Below the pieces are notes generated by a model. The model was not told where the DNA came from, searched no databases, and saw nothing but the letters and a program-made list of their open reading frames with translations. Made by a program: the position numbers and the translations under genes. DNA of 64,000 nucleotides from Adiantum capillus-veneris (Eukaryota; Streptophyta; Polypodiopsida; Polypodiales; Pteridaceae), in contig JABFUD020000355.1 in NCBI GenBank assembly GCA_014529385.2, positions 29,008 through 93,007 on the forward strand. The letters are read 5' to 3'. Positions 46,285 to 57,366 of the stretch are shown here, one piece after another; position 1 is the first letter of the stretch, and every line of letters starts with the position of its first letter.

Positions 46285-47810
46285 TGCATCTGGAACCACA
46301 TCCCTTGCAAAGTATTTCTTCAATCTCTAACCATTTATTCTGTAGGGCAAGCGTTCACCAGACAATTTTCCAACTCATATGTGCCATTAGAAAATACACG
46401 CTTCACTCTGTATGGACCCAACCATTTGTCCCTCAACTTCTTTTGAAAAGTGAAATCCAAGCGAGAGTCATATATGCTTCATCACCAGATCTCCCTCTTT
46501 AATCTCTTTCTTTGGCAGCCTCTTATTAATTTTCTCCATCCTTGTCTCTTCTTGTTGAATTTAATAATCACTGGCTTTCTCTTTGTTCATTTGCAACAAC
46601 TCTAGAGAAAGAATTCTTTCATGCAGTTTGTCATTATGCGCATCTTGCATTTTGCACAACAACTTCAAGGCATCCAACTGCACTTGTACGGGCATAAGAG
46701 CTTTCTTTCCATAAACAAGCTCATATGGAGTGAATTGTGTTGACACTCTATACGCAGTTCTATAAGCTCACAAACACTCTTCCAAGTCCAAGTCCCACTC
46801 TTTAGGATGCTCTCTAGATATTTTGATAGCATCTTCACAATTTGACCATTGCAGTTTTCAACCAGCCTATTGCATTGTGGGTAGTAAGGAGAAGAATGCC
46901 TATGATGAATTTTCAATTTCTCCATCAGAGCACCAACAAGTTTTCCTTGAAGCCGGGTCCACGATAAAAAATGATAACCATAGGGGCTCCAAACCTGCAA
47001 CACACCTATTCATACAAAAAAGAGGCTACTCTTCCTGCTGTTACATCTTTCACAGCTTTTGCTTCCACAGCCACAAGGATATAATTTTTGCCATTGTTGG
47101 TCCTTGGCATGGACCTACAACATCCACCCCCCATTTTGCAGATGCATCAAAAGACATTTTAGCTTTTTGAGGCTCAGCCAAAAGCTTTTGGTTTGCAAAC
47201 ACTTGGCATTCATAGCATGACTTGCACCAAAAATAAGCATCTCTCATCATAGAGGGCCAACAATAACCTGCTCTCAAAATACGAAAGACAAGTAGTGCTT
47301 CAAAATCAAGCCTATTTCTTCTTTGTAGGGCACTTTTCTCAGAATGCTATCTTTGCCATAAAGCATGAGATCCTCACCTATCAATGTGTAGTTTCTTGCT
47401 TTTGCAACTATTCTCTTACGTCGAATCTTTGACATGTCCTCTGAACATTGCCCTTTACCAAGAAATACTTCTACATCTTGTAATGATTCCCGTCCTGCAT
47501 ACAAGGCTTCCTTGACCTTTGAAAGAGCTACCAAGGCATCCAACTTGTCCCTAGCCAACCCATCAGCTTCTTTATTCTGCTCACGAGTAACATGCTTAAA
47601 CTGTATCTTCTCAAACTCATGTAAAATCTTCTTGATGCCATAGAATCACTTCTTCAAATCGTCTTTCTTAACATTCCACAAACCAAGCAATTGATTCATG
47701 ACTAGCAACGTATCCCTTTTTGCAATGACCATCTTCAATCCAAACTCAACACATTGCTTCAATCCAAGGATATCACCTCTTTGATCCTTTCGTGAAGGAA
47801 ATTTTAGAGT
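46285..47810 (-). pseudogene. Ty3/gypsy (Tat-like) RNase H and integrase relic, right copy
   Basis: Mirror of 9655-11180, with the same frames on the minus strand: 47646-47897 and 47274-47558 for the RNase H side, 47050-47277, 46665-47003 and 46561-46746 for integrase. Confidence 0.8.
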
Positions 47811-48075
47811 CTTCACAAGCTTATGCTGGATGCTATGCTCTGTACGATACTGTACAAAAGCATAGGAGGTGACCTCTCCCCTTCTTTGCACGCACATGCT
47901 TGCCTGTGTCCTTCTCTAGCAGAGTTAAGACTTCAAATTAAATTTTCCCCTTTGCTTCTTCAGAACGTGGATAGGCATCGTTTCCAAAAGTTGAAACCGA
48001 GAGACATTAGGTTTTCTATTAAAGTGCATCTCAAATGGAGTATGACGAAGGAACGAAGTTGAAGGAGACCGGTTG
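47811..48075 (-). pseudogene. Ty1/copia integrase relic, continuation, right copy
   Basis: Mirror of 9390-9650. It contains the post-LLNRSP copia segment and the duplicated fragment. Confidence 0.7.
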
Positions 48076-50068
48076 TGTTGCTAAATTGGCTTTATCTGAC
48101 AGAAAAATAATTCTAAATGAATTATTGGATTTATAAGTGAGAGGGTTTTCTCGCTTGGAACAACATGAAAAATAATTCTAAATGAATTATTGGAATTTTA
48201 AGTGAGAGGGATTTTCTCACTGGAGACATCCGAGTACAGAGTATTCCTAGTGCGTCATTCAAAGTAATGACGGGAGCACTGAGAACGGGAATATCTGTAA
48301 GGCCACCAGGAACGGGTACTTCTGATGCGTCACATCGGATGGGTGATAGGGAGCATTGGAAAGAAGTATCCGACCATCCGGGAACGGACATCTTTGATGC
48401 GTCATAGGATGGGTGACATAGAGCATCGTGAAGGAGACTGTACTGTAAGTTCGGTAGGAAAGGACTAGGTGATGGGTATTCCTGATGCGTCACAAGGTGG
48501 GTGGCAGGTGCATCGGAAAGGGGATATCCATAGTCGAGGAAATTCCGAACTGTGTTGGAATTGTGCACAAGGAAAAGCAAGCACTTGAATGAAGATGGGT
48601 TCAGAGGAAACTTTGAGGAAAAACAGATGCTTTCTGAGAAAGCGGGATTGCTTTTCGGGAAAGCAGATGCTTTCCCGCGAGGAAGTCTATGTTTGCATTG
48701 CAACTGTGTGTGTGATTGCATCCAGGGACGCCTGGGAAGTGCTGTGAACGTATTGTTTTTAACTTATAAGGTTTTATTGAGTTTTTGGGCAGATTCAGAC
48801 TATTTTTAAAATACGCCGGCCGCCCATTTAATAAGTGGGCAGCCATCTGATAAATAAGGCCACAGATCAGCCAACGTTTTCTCTCTCTTTTTCGGACAGA
48901 ACAACGAAAAAAAAAGGGAATTTTTTTTTTGAAAAAAAAAAAACGGCTGCAATCTCTACGTGAGCAGCTATTTGTGCCCGTGGCTAGGAGCTATAAAAGC
49001 ATCACATGCCCTCACTCAGAGGGGAGGATCAGTTTTGCAAGAAGGAGATCTTGCTGCAGAGTTCACCCGCAAAGAAGACGTTTGCCGGTGATACCCATGG
49101 CTGCCCCAAAAGTGTACCCGATGTCGCCAAGACCCAGTGCGCAAGTTCTCTCGCGAAGAAGTGCCTACAGAGCGTGTTTCCATCACGACAAGCTGTTGTT
49201 TTTCTCTGTTTTCAGCCCATAAACGTCGTAGACGGGGCTGTTTTACGAGAAGGAACTCGAGAACACACCTCTTTTGTGTGTAGGATTGGAAGAGAGGATT
49301 TTCTATGTAGAGATCTCTTGCGAGGAATTGCTTTTCGAGAACCGAGTTGCGTTTTGAGCGTCGAGACTTTGAAGGTAACGATTTTCATGCTATGATCTTT
49401 GAGTATTTGATTGCAGGTGTACTTCCTCTTCGTGAGGGAGTAGGAGCAGAGGAAGGCATGAGCCTCTACAAGAGAAAAGCGCTCTGAGGAACTAGAGCCA
49501 GATCAGCCCAAGGGTTTCGTACCCGAGTTTGGGAAGTAGATCCACGGATCGGAGAGAAGTAGTCTCTTAAGTTGTGATCCGGAAGTTGGGATTCCCAAGT
49601 AAGTACTTCGTGTCCGGGAAAGCAGAGTTGTTCTGAGGGAAGAGGACTTTGGAAACAGAGTTGGAAAAGACAGTTGCAGGGATGTCATGCTCTGAGTCTG
49701 GAAGGTGAGATCCAGAGGCGAGAACCTTGGTTCTCAAGGATTTGGAATAAGGAACGGAAGTTTCCTTGGAATAGGGTTTTGCCCTAGGAATTGGAAGCCG
49801 AGGCTTCCGGCAACCATCAAGTCTTATTCTAGAACGAACGCGGTAATACGTTCGGTTCAAGTGCTTGTATAGACTTCTCCTCAGTAATAAAGATACTATT
49901 ACGGGGGGGGGACCAACCCATCTTCTGGTCCCCAGTATCGTGTCAATCTTCTCACTCTCTATCTCTCTCTTTATCTGTTTCTCTCTATATCCTCTGGCTT
50001 CAGTAATAAGTGATAAATCCTATTTATCCGAATGTATTTTATATTGCTGTGTGCTCCCGTTTGTGATA
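48076..50068 (+). repeat. Solo LTR A (2.0 kb family), right copy
   Basis: TGTTGC ... GTGATA between GGTTG and GATTG flanks. The TATA box CTATAAAAG is at 48991-48999 and AATAAA at 49886-49891. The A/T homopolymers at about 48905-48945 differ in length from the left copy by about one base. Confidence 0.85.
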
Positions 50069-50579
50069 GATTGAGGGGATGAACATTTGTAGCAACAGCC
50101 TCGGTCCACAAACACTCGAGCAAATCCCGATGCTCAAGCATAGTTCGGTTTATCTCCATCAAAGTCCTATTCTTTTGTTCCATTACAATTCTTAGAGGGT
50201 GACCTAGTATTTGCAAGATCATGTTGGGTGCTATGGTCTGCACAATACTATACAAAAGCATTGAAGGTGAATTCTCCTTGTTCGCAGACACCTCTTTGCC
50301 TCTCCTTCTCTAGTAGAGTCCACCAATTCTTGAAGATCTCAAAAGCTTCGTCCTTGTGCCTGAAGAAGTATACCGAAGTAAAGCCAAAATCAACTACCAA
50401 TAGAGCTCCGCCTAAGGGATGAAGTATGCATAGGCCTGCAAAGGTCGATGTTAACCAACTTAAAAAGCGCATTAGCTTGTTGGGTAGAGTGCTGTGGAAT
50501 AGCCTGTGGAAGTGGGAGATGTTGCACATTGCATTTTGGAACTATACATCTTTCGTTCTTAGGTTATTGGCTCTATTCT
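50069..50579 (-). pseudogene. Ty1/copia integrase relic, 5' part, right copy
   Basis: Mirror of 6887-7397. It abuts the 5' LTR of the gag-protease element at 50580. Confidence 0.8.
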
Positions 50580-51716
50580 TGTCACGTGACACATCCAACC
50601 CTATGTGTCCGTGGACAAGCTACAACATAACAGGGTTTAGTCAATCCAGTCAGTCTAGATTAGAAGTGATATGGCACTTTTGTGAGTCTATTCGTAGACC
50701 GTGCATGCCCAGTCACTTAGTGTAGATGCATATCCTCTCGTTGCACACAGCATGATCATCGGTATTCCCATCAGAATCCATCAGATTCCATCAAGGGATT
50801 TTTCCAGTGCATTTAGCCTATTTTTCCTATTTTTGACATTTTTCACTTATTAATTTAAGTGACTTTCCAACAAAAGTAGGTAGGGCAATTTTGCTAAGTT
50901 TGTGTATAAGCAAACCAAAGCTAGCACTCTTGGGCAGATGAGCAAGGAGCACAACAGGCCCCAGGCAGCAGGTACTCCCTCTCTCTCAGCAAGAACCCCG
51001 TAGCACCCCCAACCTTGGCGTTTTCCATCTCCTAAGTCTAGCGTTTTTGGTCATCGCCCACACCTCCCCCAAGCTGGCGTTTTCAGCCTTGCAACCATTG
51101 CCAACAGTCCCAAACACCCAGCGTGTTTACTAACGCTACCAAGATCTGCCAGCGTTTCCATTTTCAGCCTTCGGTGAAGCCATTGTACCAGCGTTTTCAG
51201 CATTCATGAACAGCAGCAGATTCAGCCCTAGACATTGCAGAAGATCATCATTTTCAGCATCTCAAAACGCACCCAAAACCAGTGTTTTCAGCAGTCCCAA
51301 ACAGTCCCAGATTTTCAGCCATAGCGTTTTTATGGACAGTAATTAGAAGACCGCAGATTTCAGCCCTTAAGTCGTCGTCGTCCCCATCGTTGTCACCGAC
51401 ATAGTCCCAAGTTGCATCAGTTTCCATGCATCATCATTGTACCACTTTGTGCAATCAATAGTAGACCACTCTCACCGACGAGAGTGGGGCCTTCGGAGGA
51501 GGGTTTTACGTCTCTGGTGTCGTATCTCTCTTCTCTCTCTATCTCTCAGTCTCATACACTTGCACGCACAGTGTCTATTCACTTTGTTTGTGATCATAGC
51601 ATTCTCTCATTAAGAACGGAAGGCTCTACCTTCCATAAGAACAAAAGGAACCTTGAGCACAGTTCGGAGCACTCATCTTGAGCAAAGCGCAAACATTCAT
51701 TCCGCTACACCTTACA
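50580..51716 (+). repeat. 5' LTR of the gag-protease element, right copy
   Basis: The LTR starts with the 12-base self-complementary word TGTCACGTGACA, which contains a CACGTG G-box. A TATA-like stretch (GTGTATAAGC) lies near 50900, at the position of TATATAAG in the 3' LTR. Downstream comes a run of repeated short words TTTTCAGC and AGCGTTTT (about 51010-51360), a GTCGTCGTC stretch, and the end ...ACACCTTACA at 51716. It differs from the 3' LTR by scattered substitutions and small indels, so the insertion is not recent. Confidence 0.92.
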
Positions 51717-51717
51717 T

Positions 51718-51729
51718 TGGTATCAGAGC
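51718..51729 (+). promoter_or_regulatory. Primer-binding site
   Basis: TGGTATCAGAGC matches the 3' end complement of plant initiator-methionine tRNA, the usual primer of many plant LTR elements. It lies one base after the 5' LTR end, as expected for minus-strand priming. Confidence 0.9.
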
Positions 51730-52145
51730 TTTGGCAGTGTTCTGTATCACTCAAGGAAAGAACCACAAGAAATTTTTTTGCTTGTTGCGGTTGCACGAAC
51801 CAAAGTTCGCTTGGGCGTGTCGATTCTTAATCGTGTTTTTGAAGAGTGACAGGAATCCCAGGAAAGAAGGGCTTGTCCAGCCTCCCCTTGTGTCTCTTTT
51901 CACTCATTGAGAGCGGACCGTGCACTTAGCGGCTGGCCAATCGATGTGAGGTGGGAAAAAGAAACCTTGGTGTGAGCGCAAGGCCACCAAGGGGTGCGCC
52001 CGCGGGAAGGAGTAGAACTCGGGTGAACAGAAGATCCTTCTCAAACACGGTTTGCAAGCGAAAGTAAACCTCAAGACCCTCAAGAACCTCAAGAACCTCA
52101 AGAACCCAAGTTCCTCGTGAACTTAAGAACCAAAGATCATAGTGC

Positions 52146-53218
52146 ATGGTCATCACCCGAAGCGGAATGAATACTTCGCATACAGGTGATGAGCATGAGA
52201 GAGGTGACGAAGGATTTTTCCCACCAAGAGATTTTTCCGACCCTCCCCCTTCGCCATCTACGCCACGAGTTGTACTAACTCCTATGGAGATGATGGTCAA
52301 GTCAATGATGGACATGATGCTTGCACAACAAGAAGCGACTCGCATTACTTTGGAACGCAATGAAAGAAATGCAATACAACAACAAGAAGCGAATCGAGTT
52401 GCGTTGGCACAACAAGAAACAAATCGCCTTGCTTTCGAACGCGAGCGCGATGAATGAAATGAACGAAAAGCAGAAAGGGAGGCAGAGCGTGAAGCTCAAA
52501 GAGAGCTACGCACTCAAGAATTCCTTCGACAAGTGCTAGCCTCGAAATCCGAACCACCCAAGGATCGTGGGAGTTCATCAAGTGGCGCAAGCCAGATGCG
52601 GATTCCAACCATCCAGTCACAGAGAAGTTGACTTTCAGTAAGTATGATGGTAAGATGGATGCTATGATTATTCATTCTTGGTTGCATCAATTTAATGCTT
52701 ATTTTGCGACAACTAAGAAGATCGGAAAATGCAAAGTTTTAACGGCAGCTATGTACCTTGCCGGTGATGCCATCAATTAGTTACACGCGTGGCAAGAGGC
52801 ACAGCTAGCTGCGCACCTAGAGGAAGCCGACGAATTCACGCCCCTTTCTTTCAATTGGGCTGATTTCCAAGACAAGCTCAAGGCGCGGGTTATGCCACCT
52901 CAGTACCTCGCACGATTGAAGAACGATTGGCGCGTTCTCAAGCAAAATGGTATGCCGGTTATGTCCTTTTCTAATCGTGTTTTACAGCTAGGTACCCAAT
53001 TACGCAAGTCGGATGATGAACGCAAAGAGGCATTCCTTTATGGATTGGTAGACGAGTATATCAAGTACGATGTCGAGGTGCTGGATCCAATCGATCTCAA
53101 CAAGGCGGTAGCGATTGCTCTCGCACAGGAGATGAAGCACAACAAGGGAAAGCCTAAGGAGAACAAGACTTCCACAAGTACCTCGCAGACTTCTCAGAAC
53201 CCCTCAGAACGGTAAGAA
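52146..53218 (+). pseudogene. gag of the gag-protease element, broken
   Basis: The first 103 residues (52146-52457) are rich in Gln, Asn, Arg and Glu with QQEAxR-type repeats and probably form a coiled coil, as in other plant Gag N-termini. The frame then shifts. From about 52570 to 53215 a second frame carries the capsid-like region, with KLTFSKYDG, HSWLHQFNAYF, AAMYLAGDAIN and WADFQDKLKARV in the order typical of plant Ty3 gag. One in-frame TAG replaces the Trp expected after AGDAIN, near 52778. It ends in a Ser/Thr-rich segment just before another frame change. Gag would package element RNA. Two frame changes and one stop make the copy defective. It matches the gag fragments around solo LTR C, showing kinship with the pol-bearing element at 41386-43757. 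Confidence 0.82.
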
Positions 53219-54297
53219 TGGTAACTCTTCTAACCAATCTTCCAACAGTCTCTCAGAAAAGAATTCTTCCAATGAATCTAAGGGTAAGGCTAACACAATT
53301 GCTAAACCTAAGCTTACTCCAGATAAAAAGGTAGCACAAGGAATTGTAGGAGGATACATCACGTCGGAACAGCAAAGCACTTATTCTAAGGAAGGTCGTT
53401 GTTTTCATTGTCGCATTAAGGGTCACATAAATAGAACATGTCCTAAGCTTGAATCGTATGAATTTAAAGAATCCACAGAACCCACTTCCTCTGTTAATGC
53501 AATTAATGATAACACGAGTGTGCCCCAAGTTTCTCATGACCCTCCCATTGATGATTCTCTCATTAAATGTTATGGTCGTACGTCGGGGCAGCGTTTTGTC
53601 ATATTGTTTGACCCAGGTAGTATGTATGATGTGATCAGTCCCTCTCTTGTTGAGAGAGCCCGCCTCGAAGTTAGTCAGAGATCTCCTATCGAGGTCTTTG
53701 GTTTCCTTCCCGGTATGGAAGCTCTCATCACGGAGGAGTGCCTTGATGTGTTGTTTGCAATTCAAAAAGCTGCCTTCACTAGAAGATTTGTTGTTTCTCC
53801 TCTCAGGATGTGATATGATTTTGGGCATTCGATGGTTTCGTGATGCTAACCCTCTCATTGATTGGGAGGCTAACACTTTCACTCTCAATGCCAAAAGTGA
53901 TTCTCCCATTGTCATTCATGGAGAAGACATTGTTCATTCTCCATCTCTCATTGCTAATATGCAGGACAAGATTGAAAGGATTCAGGAGAAGGAGACTCTC
54001 TCAGTCTCTTTTTCTCCAAAGTATGACACACAGGATTTGCATGATTGTGAGCAGCATGATGATTTGATTGACAATGATAAGCATGATGATTTGGATGTTA
54101 AAGACAAGCATGATGATTTGCATGATCACGATGTGATTTTTCACAAGCATGATGAGTTGCATGAAGAAGATGTGATTGTTCACAAGGATGATGTGTTAGT
54201 TGATTCTTTTTCTAGCGAAGCTAACCTTGTTGCAGATTTGATTAATCCCGAAGGATCGATCTTGACTCTCGAGCCTAGGTCCAAAGAACCCTCATAG
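53219..54297 (+). pseudogene. CCHC knuckle and aspartic protease of the gag-protease element, broken
   Basis: A CCHC zinc knuckle, GRCFHCRIKGHINRTC, lies at about 53394-53441. The retropepsin follows: QRFVILFDPGSMYDV at about 53590-53630 carries the catalytic D in a DPG context where DSG or DTG is usual and the relative at 41880 has DSG. Further on, DMILGIRWF and PLIDW match the second protease half. A frame change separates the two halves near 53800, and the last codons end in TAG where the relative has CAG (Gln). The C-terminal part (54034-54200) is an expanded His/Asp-rich repeat with units such as KHDDL. The enzyme would process Gag; the DPG change and frameshift argue that it is inactive. 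Confidence 0.82.
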
Positions 54298-55041
54298 GAA
54301 GTATTATGTGTTCGCATGATTGATACACACGCATTGTTCGAATGTTTCATTCGTGACCGTTTCTTGTATTTTAGTCGGCATCGTTATGTGATCCCTTTTC
54401 TTAGGCATTACATATTGTATGTTGAGCATGTTTCTCTCGTGGATGAGCACGAATGTATGCGGATTTTTCATGAAAAGCTGAAAAGTATGTATGTAAGGAA
54501 GTCACATTCTATGTCTCTTCCTTGGCATGACACAGTTTCCAAACGAGCACATGAAAGTATGAGCACCAAGCATGGGCATTTCCGTTGTGAATTTCCACAG
54601 TTGCTTGCTCTAGATCATAAGAGAAAGATTCGATCTTATTGTTTGCGTGAATGTGGTGAACGGTTTAGCACTCCCTCTCTTTGTTCATCTACATTGCATG
54701 CAGAGTCTTTGAGGAAAACAAGATTTTTTTCACTCACTTCACATGGAATGGGTATGTTCATGGTTTTTTGTTGGAAATGGTTTCAGGAATTTTCAGCCAT
54801 GGAGATTCTTGAAGAAGAAAGAAGCACGACTCTAGACGAAGTTGAAGCATTGAAGGAGCCACAGAAGACTTTGTCGCTTTCGGCGCGGCCCAAAGAAGCA
54901 TGCGTTGCAGACCTTTATGAAGTTCAAGTACTGCACGACCCACACATCAGAGTGGGCCTGCGAAGAGTCCCTTCCAGGATTCCGGATGCTATTGGCGATC
55001 TCCCTCGACGCCATACAGTTCGGTACCAGTACCTCACTTTG
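54298..55041 (+). pseudogene. Unrecognised ORF downstream of protease, conserved in two related elements
   Basis: The frame is open from just after the TAG at 54295-54297 into the 3' LTR (about 260 residues from the Met at 54316). It is not RT, RNase H or integrase. Its first part, FIRDRFLYFSRHRYVIPF ... DEHECMRI, is clearly similar to FIRDGFLYFRHRLYVFPF ... DEHGCMRI in the related element at about 42490-42620, where it lies between protease and RT. The later part (Lys/Glu-rich, ending with LKRRG at the polypurine tract) has no counterpart seen here. Conservation across two elements suggests it was once translated as part of the gag-pro polyprotein. No function is proposed. Confidence 0.6.
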
Positions 55042-55053
55042 AAAAGGAGGGGA
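55042..55053 (+). promoter_or_regulatory. Polypurine tract
   Basis: AAAAGGAGGGGA lies immediately before the TG of the 3' LTR and is the expected plus-strand primer site. It is embedded in the end of the upstream reading frame (53 residues before that frame's stop inside the LTR). Confidence 0.88.
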
Positions 55054-56193
55054 TGTCACGTGACACATCCAACACTATGTGTCCGTGGACAAGCTACAAC
55101 ATAACACGGTTCAGTCAATCCAGTCAGTCTAGATTAGAAGTGATGTGACACTTTTGTGAGTCTATTCGTAGACCGTGCATGCCCAGTCGCTTAGTGTAGA
55201 TGCATATCCTCTGGTTGTACACAACATGATCATCGGTATTTTCATCAGAATCCATTAGATTCCATCAAGGGATTTTTCAGTGTATGTAGCCTATTTTCCC
55301 TATTTTTGACATTTTTCACTTGTTAATTTAAGGGACTTTCCAACAAAAGTAGGTAGGGCAATTTTGCTAAGTTTGTATATAAGCAAACCAAAGCTAGCAC
55401 TCTTGGGCGGATGAGCAAGGAGCACAAAAGGCCCTAGGCAGCAGGTACTCCCTCTCTCTCAGCAAGAACCCCGCAGCACCCCAACCTTGGCGTTTTCCAT
55501 CCCCTAAGCCTAGCGTTTTTTGTCATCGCCCACACCTCCCCCAAGCTGGCGTTTCAGCCTTGCAACCATCGCCAACAGTCCCAGATGCCCAGCGTTTTTA
55601 CTAACCCTACCAAGATCTGCCAGCGTTTTCATTTTCAGCCTTCGGTGAAGCCATTGTATCAGCGTTTTCAGCATTCATGAACAGCAGCAGATTCAGCCCT
55701 AGACATTGCAGAAGATCATCATTTTCAGCATCTCAAAACGCAACCAAAACCAGCGTTTTCAGCAGTCCCAAACAGTCCCAGATTTTCAGCCATAGCGTTT
55801 TTATGGACAGCAATCAGAAGACCTCAGATTTCAGCCCTTAAGTCGTCGTTGTCGTCCCCGTCGTTGTCACTGACATAGTCCCAAGTAGCATCAATTTCCA
55901 TGTATCATCATTGTACCACTTTGTGCAATCAATAGTAGACCACTCTCGCCGACGAGAGTAGGGCCTTCGGAGGAGGGTTTTACAACGTCTCTGGTGTCGT
56001 ATCTCTCTTCTCTCTCTATCTCTCAGTTTCATACACTTGCACGCACAGTGTCCATTGGCTTTGTTTGTGATCATAGCATTCTCTCATTAAGAACGGAAGG
56101 CTCTACCTTCCATAAGAACAAAAGGAACCTTGAGCACAGTTCGGAGCACTCATCTTGAGCAAAGCGCAAACATTCATTCCGCTGCACCTAACA
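55054..56193 (+). repeat. 3' LTR of the gag-protease element, right copy
   Basis: It begins TGTCACGTGACA directly after the polypurine tract and ends ...CTGCACCTAACA. The TATA box is intact here (TATATAAG, 55376-55383), followed by the TTTTCAGC/AGCGTTTT repeat zone. It is 1140 bp, three bases longer than the 5' LTR. Confidence 0.92.
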
Positions 56194-57366
56194 GTTCTGT
56201 ATCTTTTTTATGAGAGAGGAGCATGCCTTGCTGTATTCTTGTTCTTTGTGGTTTTTCCGTAACTTTGGGGTTTCCACTAGTAATTTAAGCTAAAAGGGAA
56301 AGTGTGTATGCATGTGCATTCATTTTAGCTTTGTGGAGAGAAGCATAAAGAGGTTAAGTTGGGGAACCGTTGTGTTTTTTCTTGTGATTGTGTGTGCAAT
56401 ATGCATGTGTGTGACTATTCATGGCTTTGCAAAAGCACATTTGTTGGTGAAGAATTACTCTGCAAACTAGTTGGAAATGCAAAATGCCTCTCGAATAGGG
56501 TTTTTTTAAAAGCTACTCAACTTATTTTGTGTATGCCTTTTCTAATTAAAAAAAAGAAGTAAATAATGGTTTGTTTTATCTAGTTTTGTTTAATAGCAAA
56601 TAAAGTGTTTTTTTTCTGTTTTCCCTTGTGTCTCTTGCTTTTGTAGTTTTACGAGTGTTTTATCCCCTCTTATAATTCGTGAGTTCAGACTATTCTGAAC
56701 TTACGAAGGTATATATATATATGTTGCATCAGAGGTGCACACTTTGCTGGGGCCCCACCCTTTTGGCACGCCGGCTGATTGCTTCTACTTATGTGTTGCT
56801 GTTGCTGCCATTGCTATGAGGCTGTATCACATATGTGGTGTTGTCCTCATGCTCAGGATTTTTTTCATAAAGTTAGGTTTCCTTCGCATCAACTTTGGAA
56901 GATTTTTCTGGCATTTTGGCCAATGGAACCCAACTTTACCAAGTATTGCATATTTTTGCACGTGCATGCAGTCTTGGGATTTAGACTATTTATCAGATGC
57001 GAAATCGTCTTCAGCTGGCATTTTGTCACGGCAGCAATTCTTTTGGTTTGCACTACCCATACTTTTGTACCCAGCTGCTTCAGTCTCTCTGTGATTGTCT
57101 GCATGTGGGGGATGTTCCACTCCAGCAGTTTGAGGTCTTTCATGATTGTACATGGCCACCAGTTTAGAGTGGCTTTAACTTGTACGTAATTTTAATCAAT
57201 TCAAACTTGGTCACCAAGAGAAAGTGTGCGTGCGTGCACATGCGTGCATGTGTTCTAGTTTGGGGGGAGATTCCACTGGATAATTGATTTCTTTACAATC
57301 ATCGTTGCCTTTTTTTGGTTATGTTTGAAGAACACATGGCGATGACATTACCTGTTGATGTGGCAG
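56194..57366. other. Non-coding DNA upstream of the PHS1-like exon, right copy
   Basis: This lies between the complete LTR element and the first recognised PHS1-like exon. It contains T-rich stretches, an (AT)n tract at about 56709-56722, and a pyrimidine-rich run before a possible acceptor near 57325-57330. The words just before exon 1 (about 57325-57366, reading LPVDVA in another frame) could be an additional exon or a frame-shifted start of exon 1. No other coding signal is seen. Confidence 0.5.

Larger units (their letters stand above)
50580..56193 (+). mobile_element. Complete LTR retrotransposon with gag and protease only, right copy
   Basis: The element has two LTRs of 1137 and 1140 bp that begin TGTCACGTGACA and end TTACA or AACA. 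A primer site TGGTATCAGAGC (initiator-Met tRNA type) starts one base after the 5' LTR, and a polypurine tract AAAAGGAGGGGA abuts the 3' LTR. The flanks are ATTCT and GTTCT, a 5 bp target duplication with one mismatch. The 3.3 kb interior holds gag, a CCHC knuckle, an aspartic protease and an unrecognised ORF. No reverse transcriptase, RNase H or integrase is present. It therefore resembles the non-autonomous gag-only class of plant elements (TR-GAG) and would need enzymes in trans. The reading frame is broken in several places, so it is probably inactive now. It sits beside a copia integrase relic. Confidence 0.9.
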
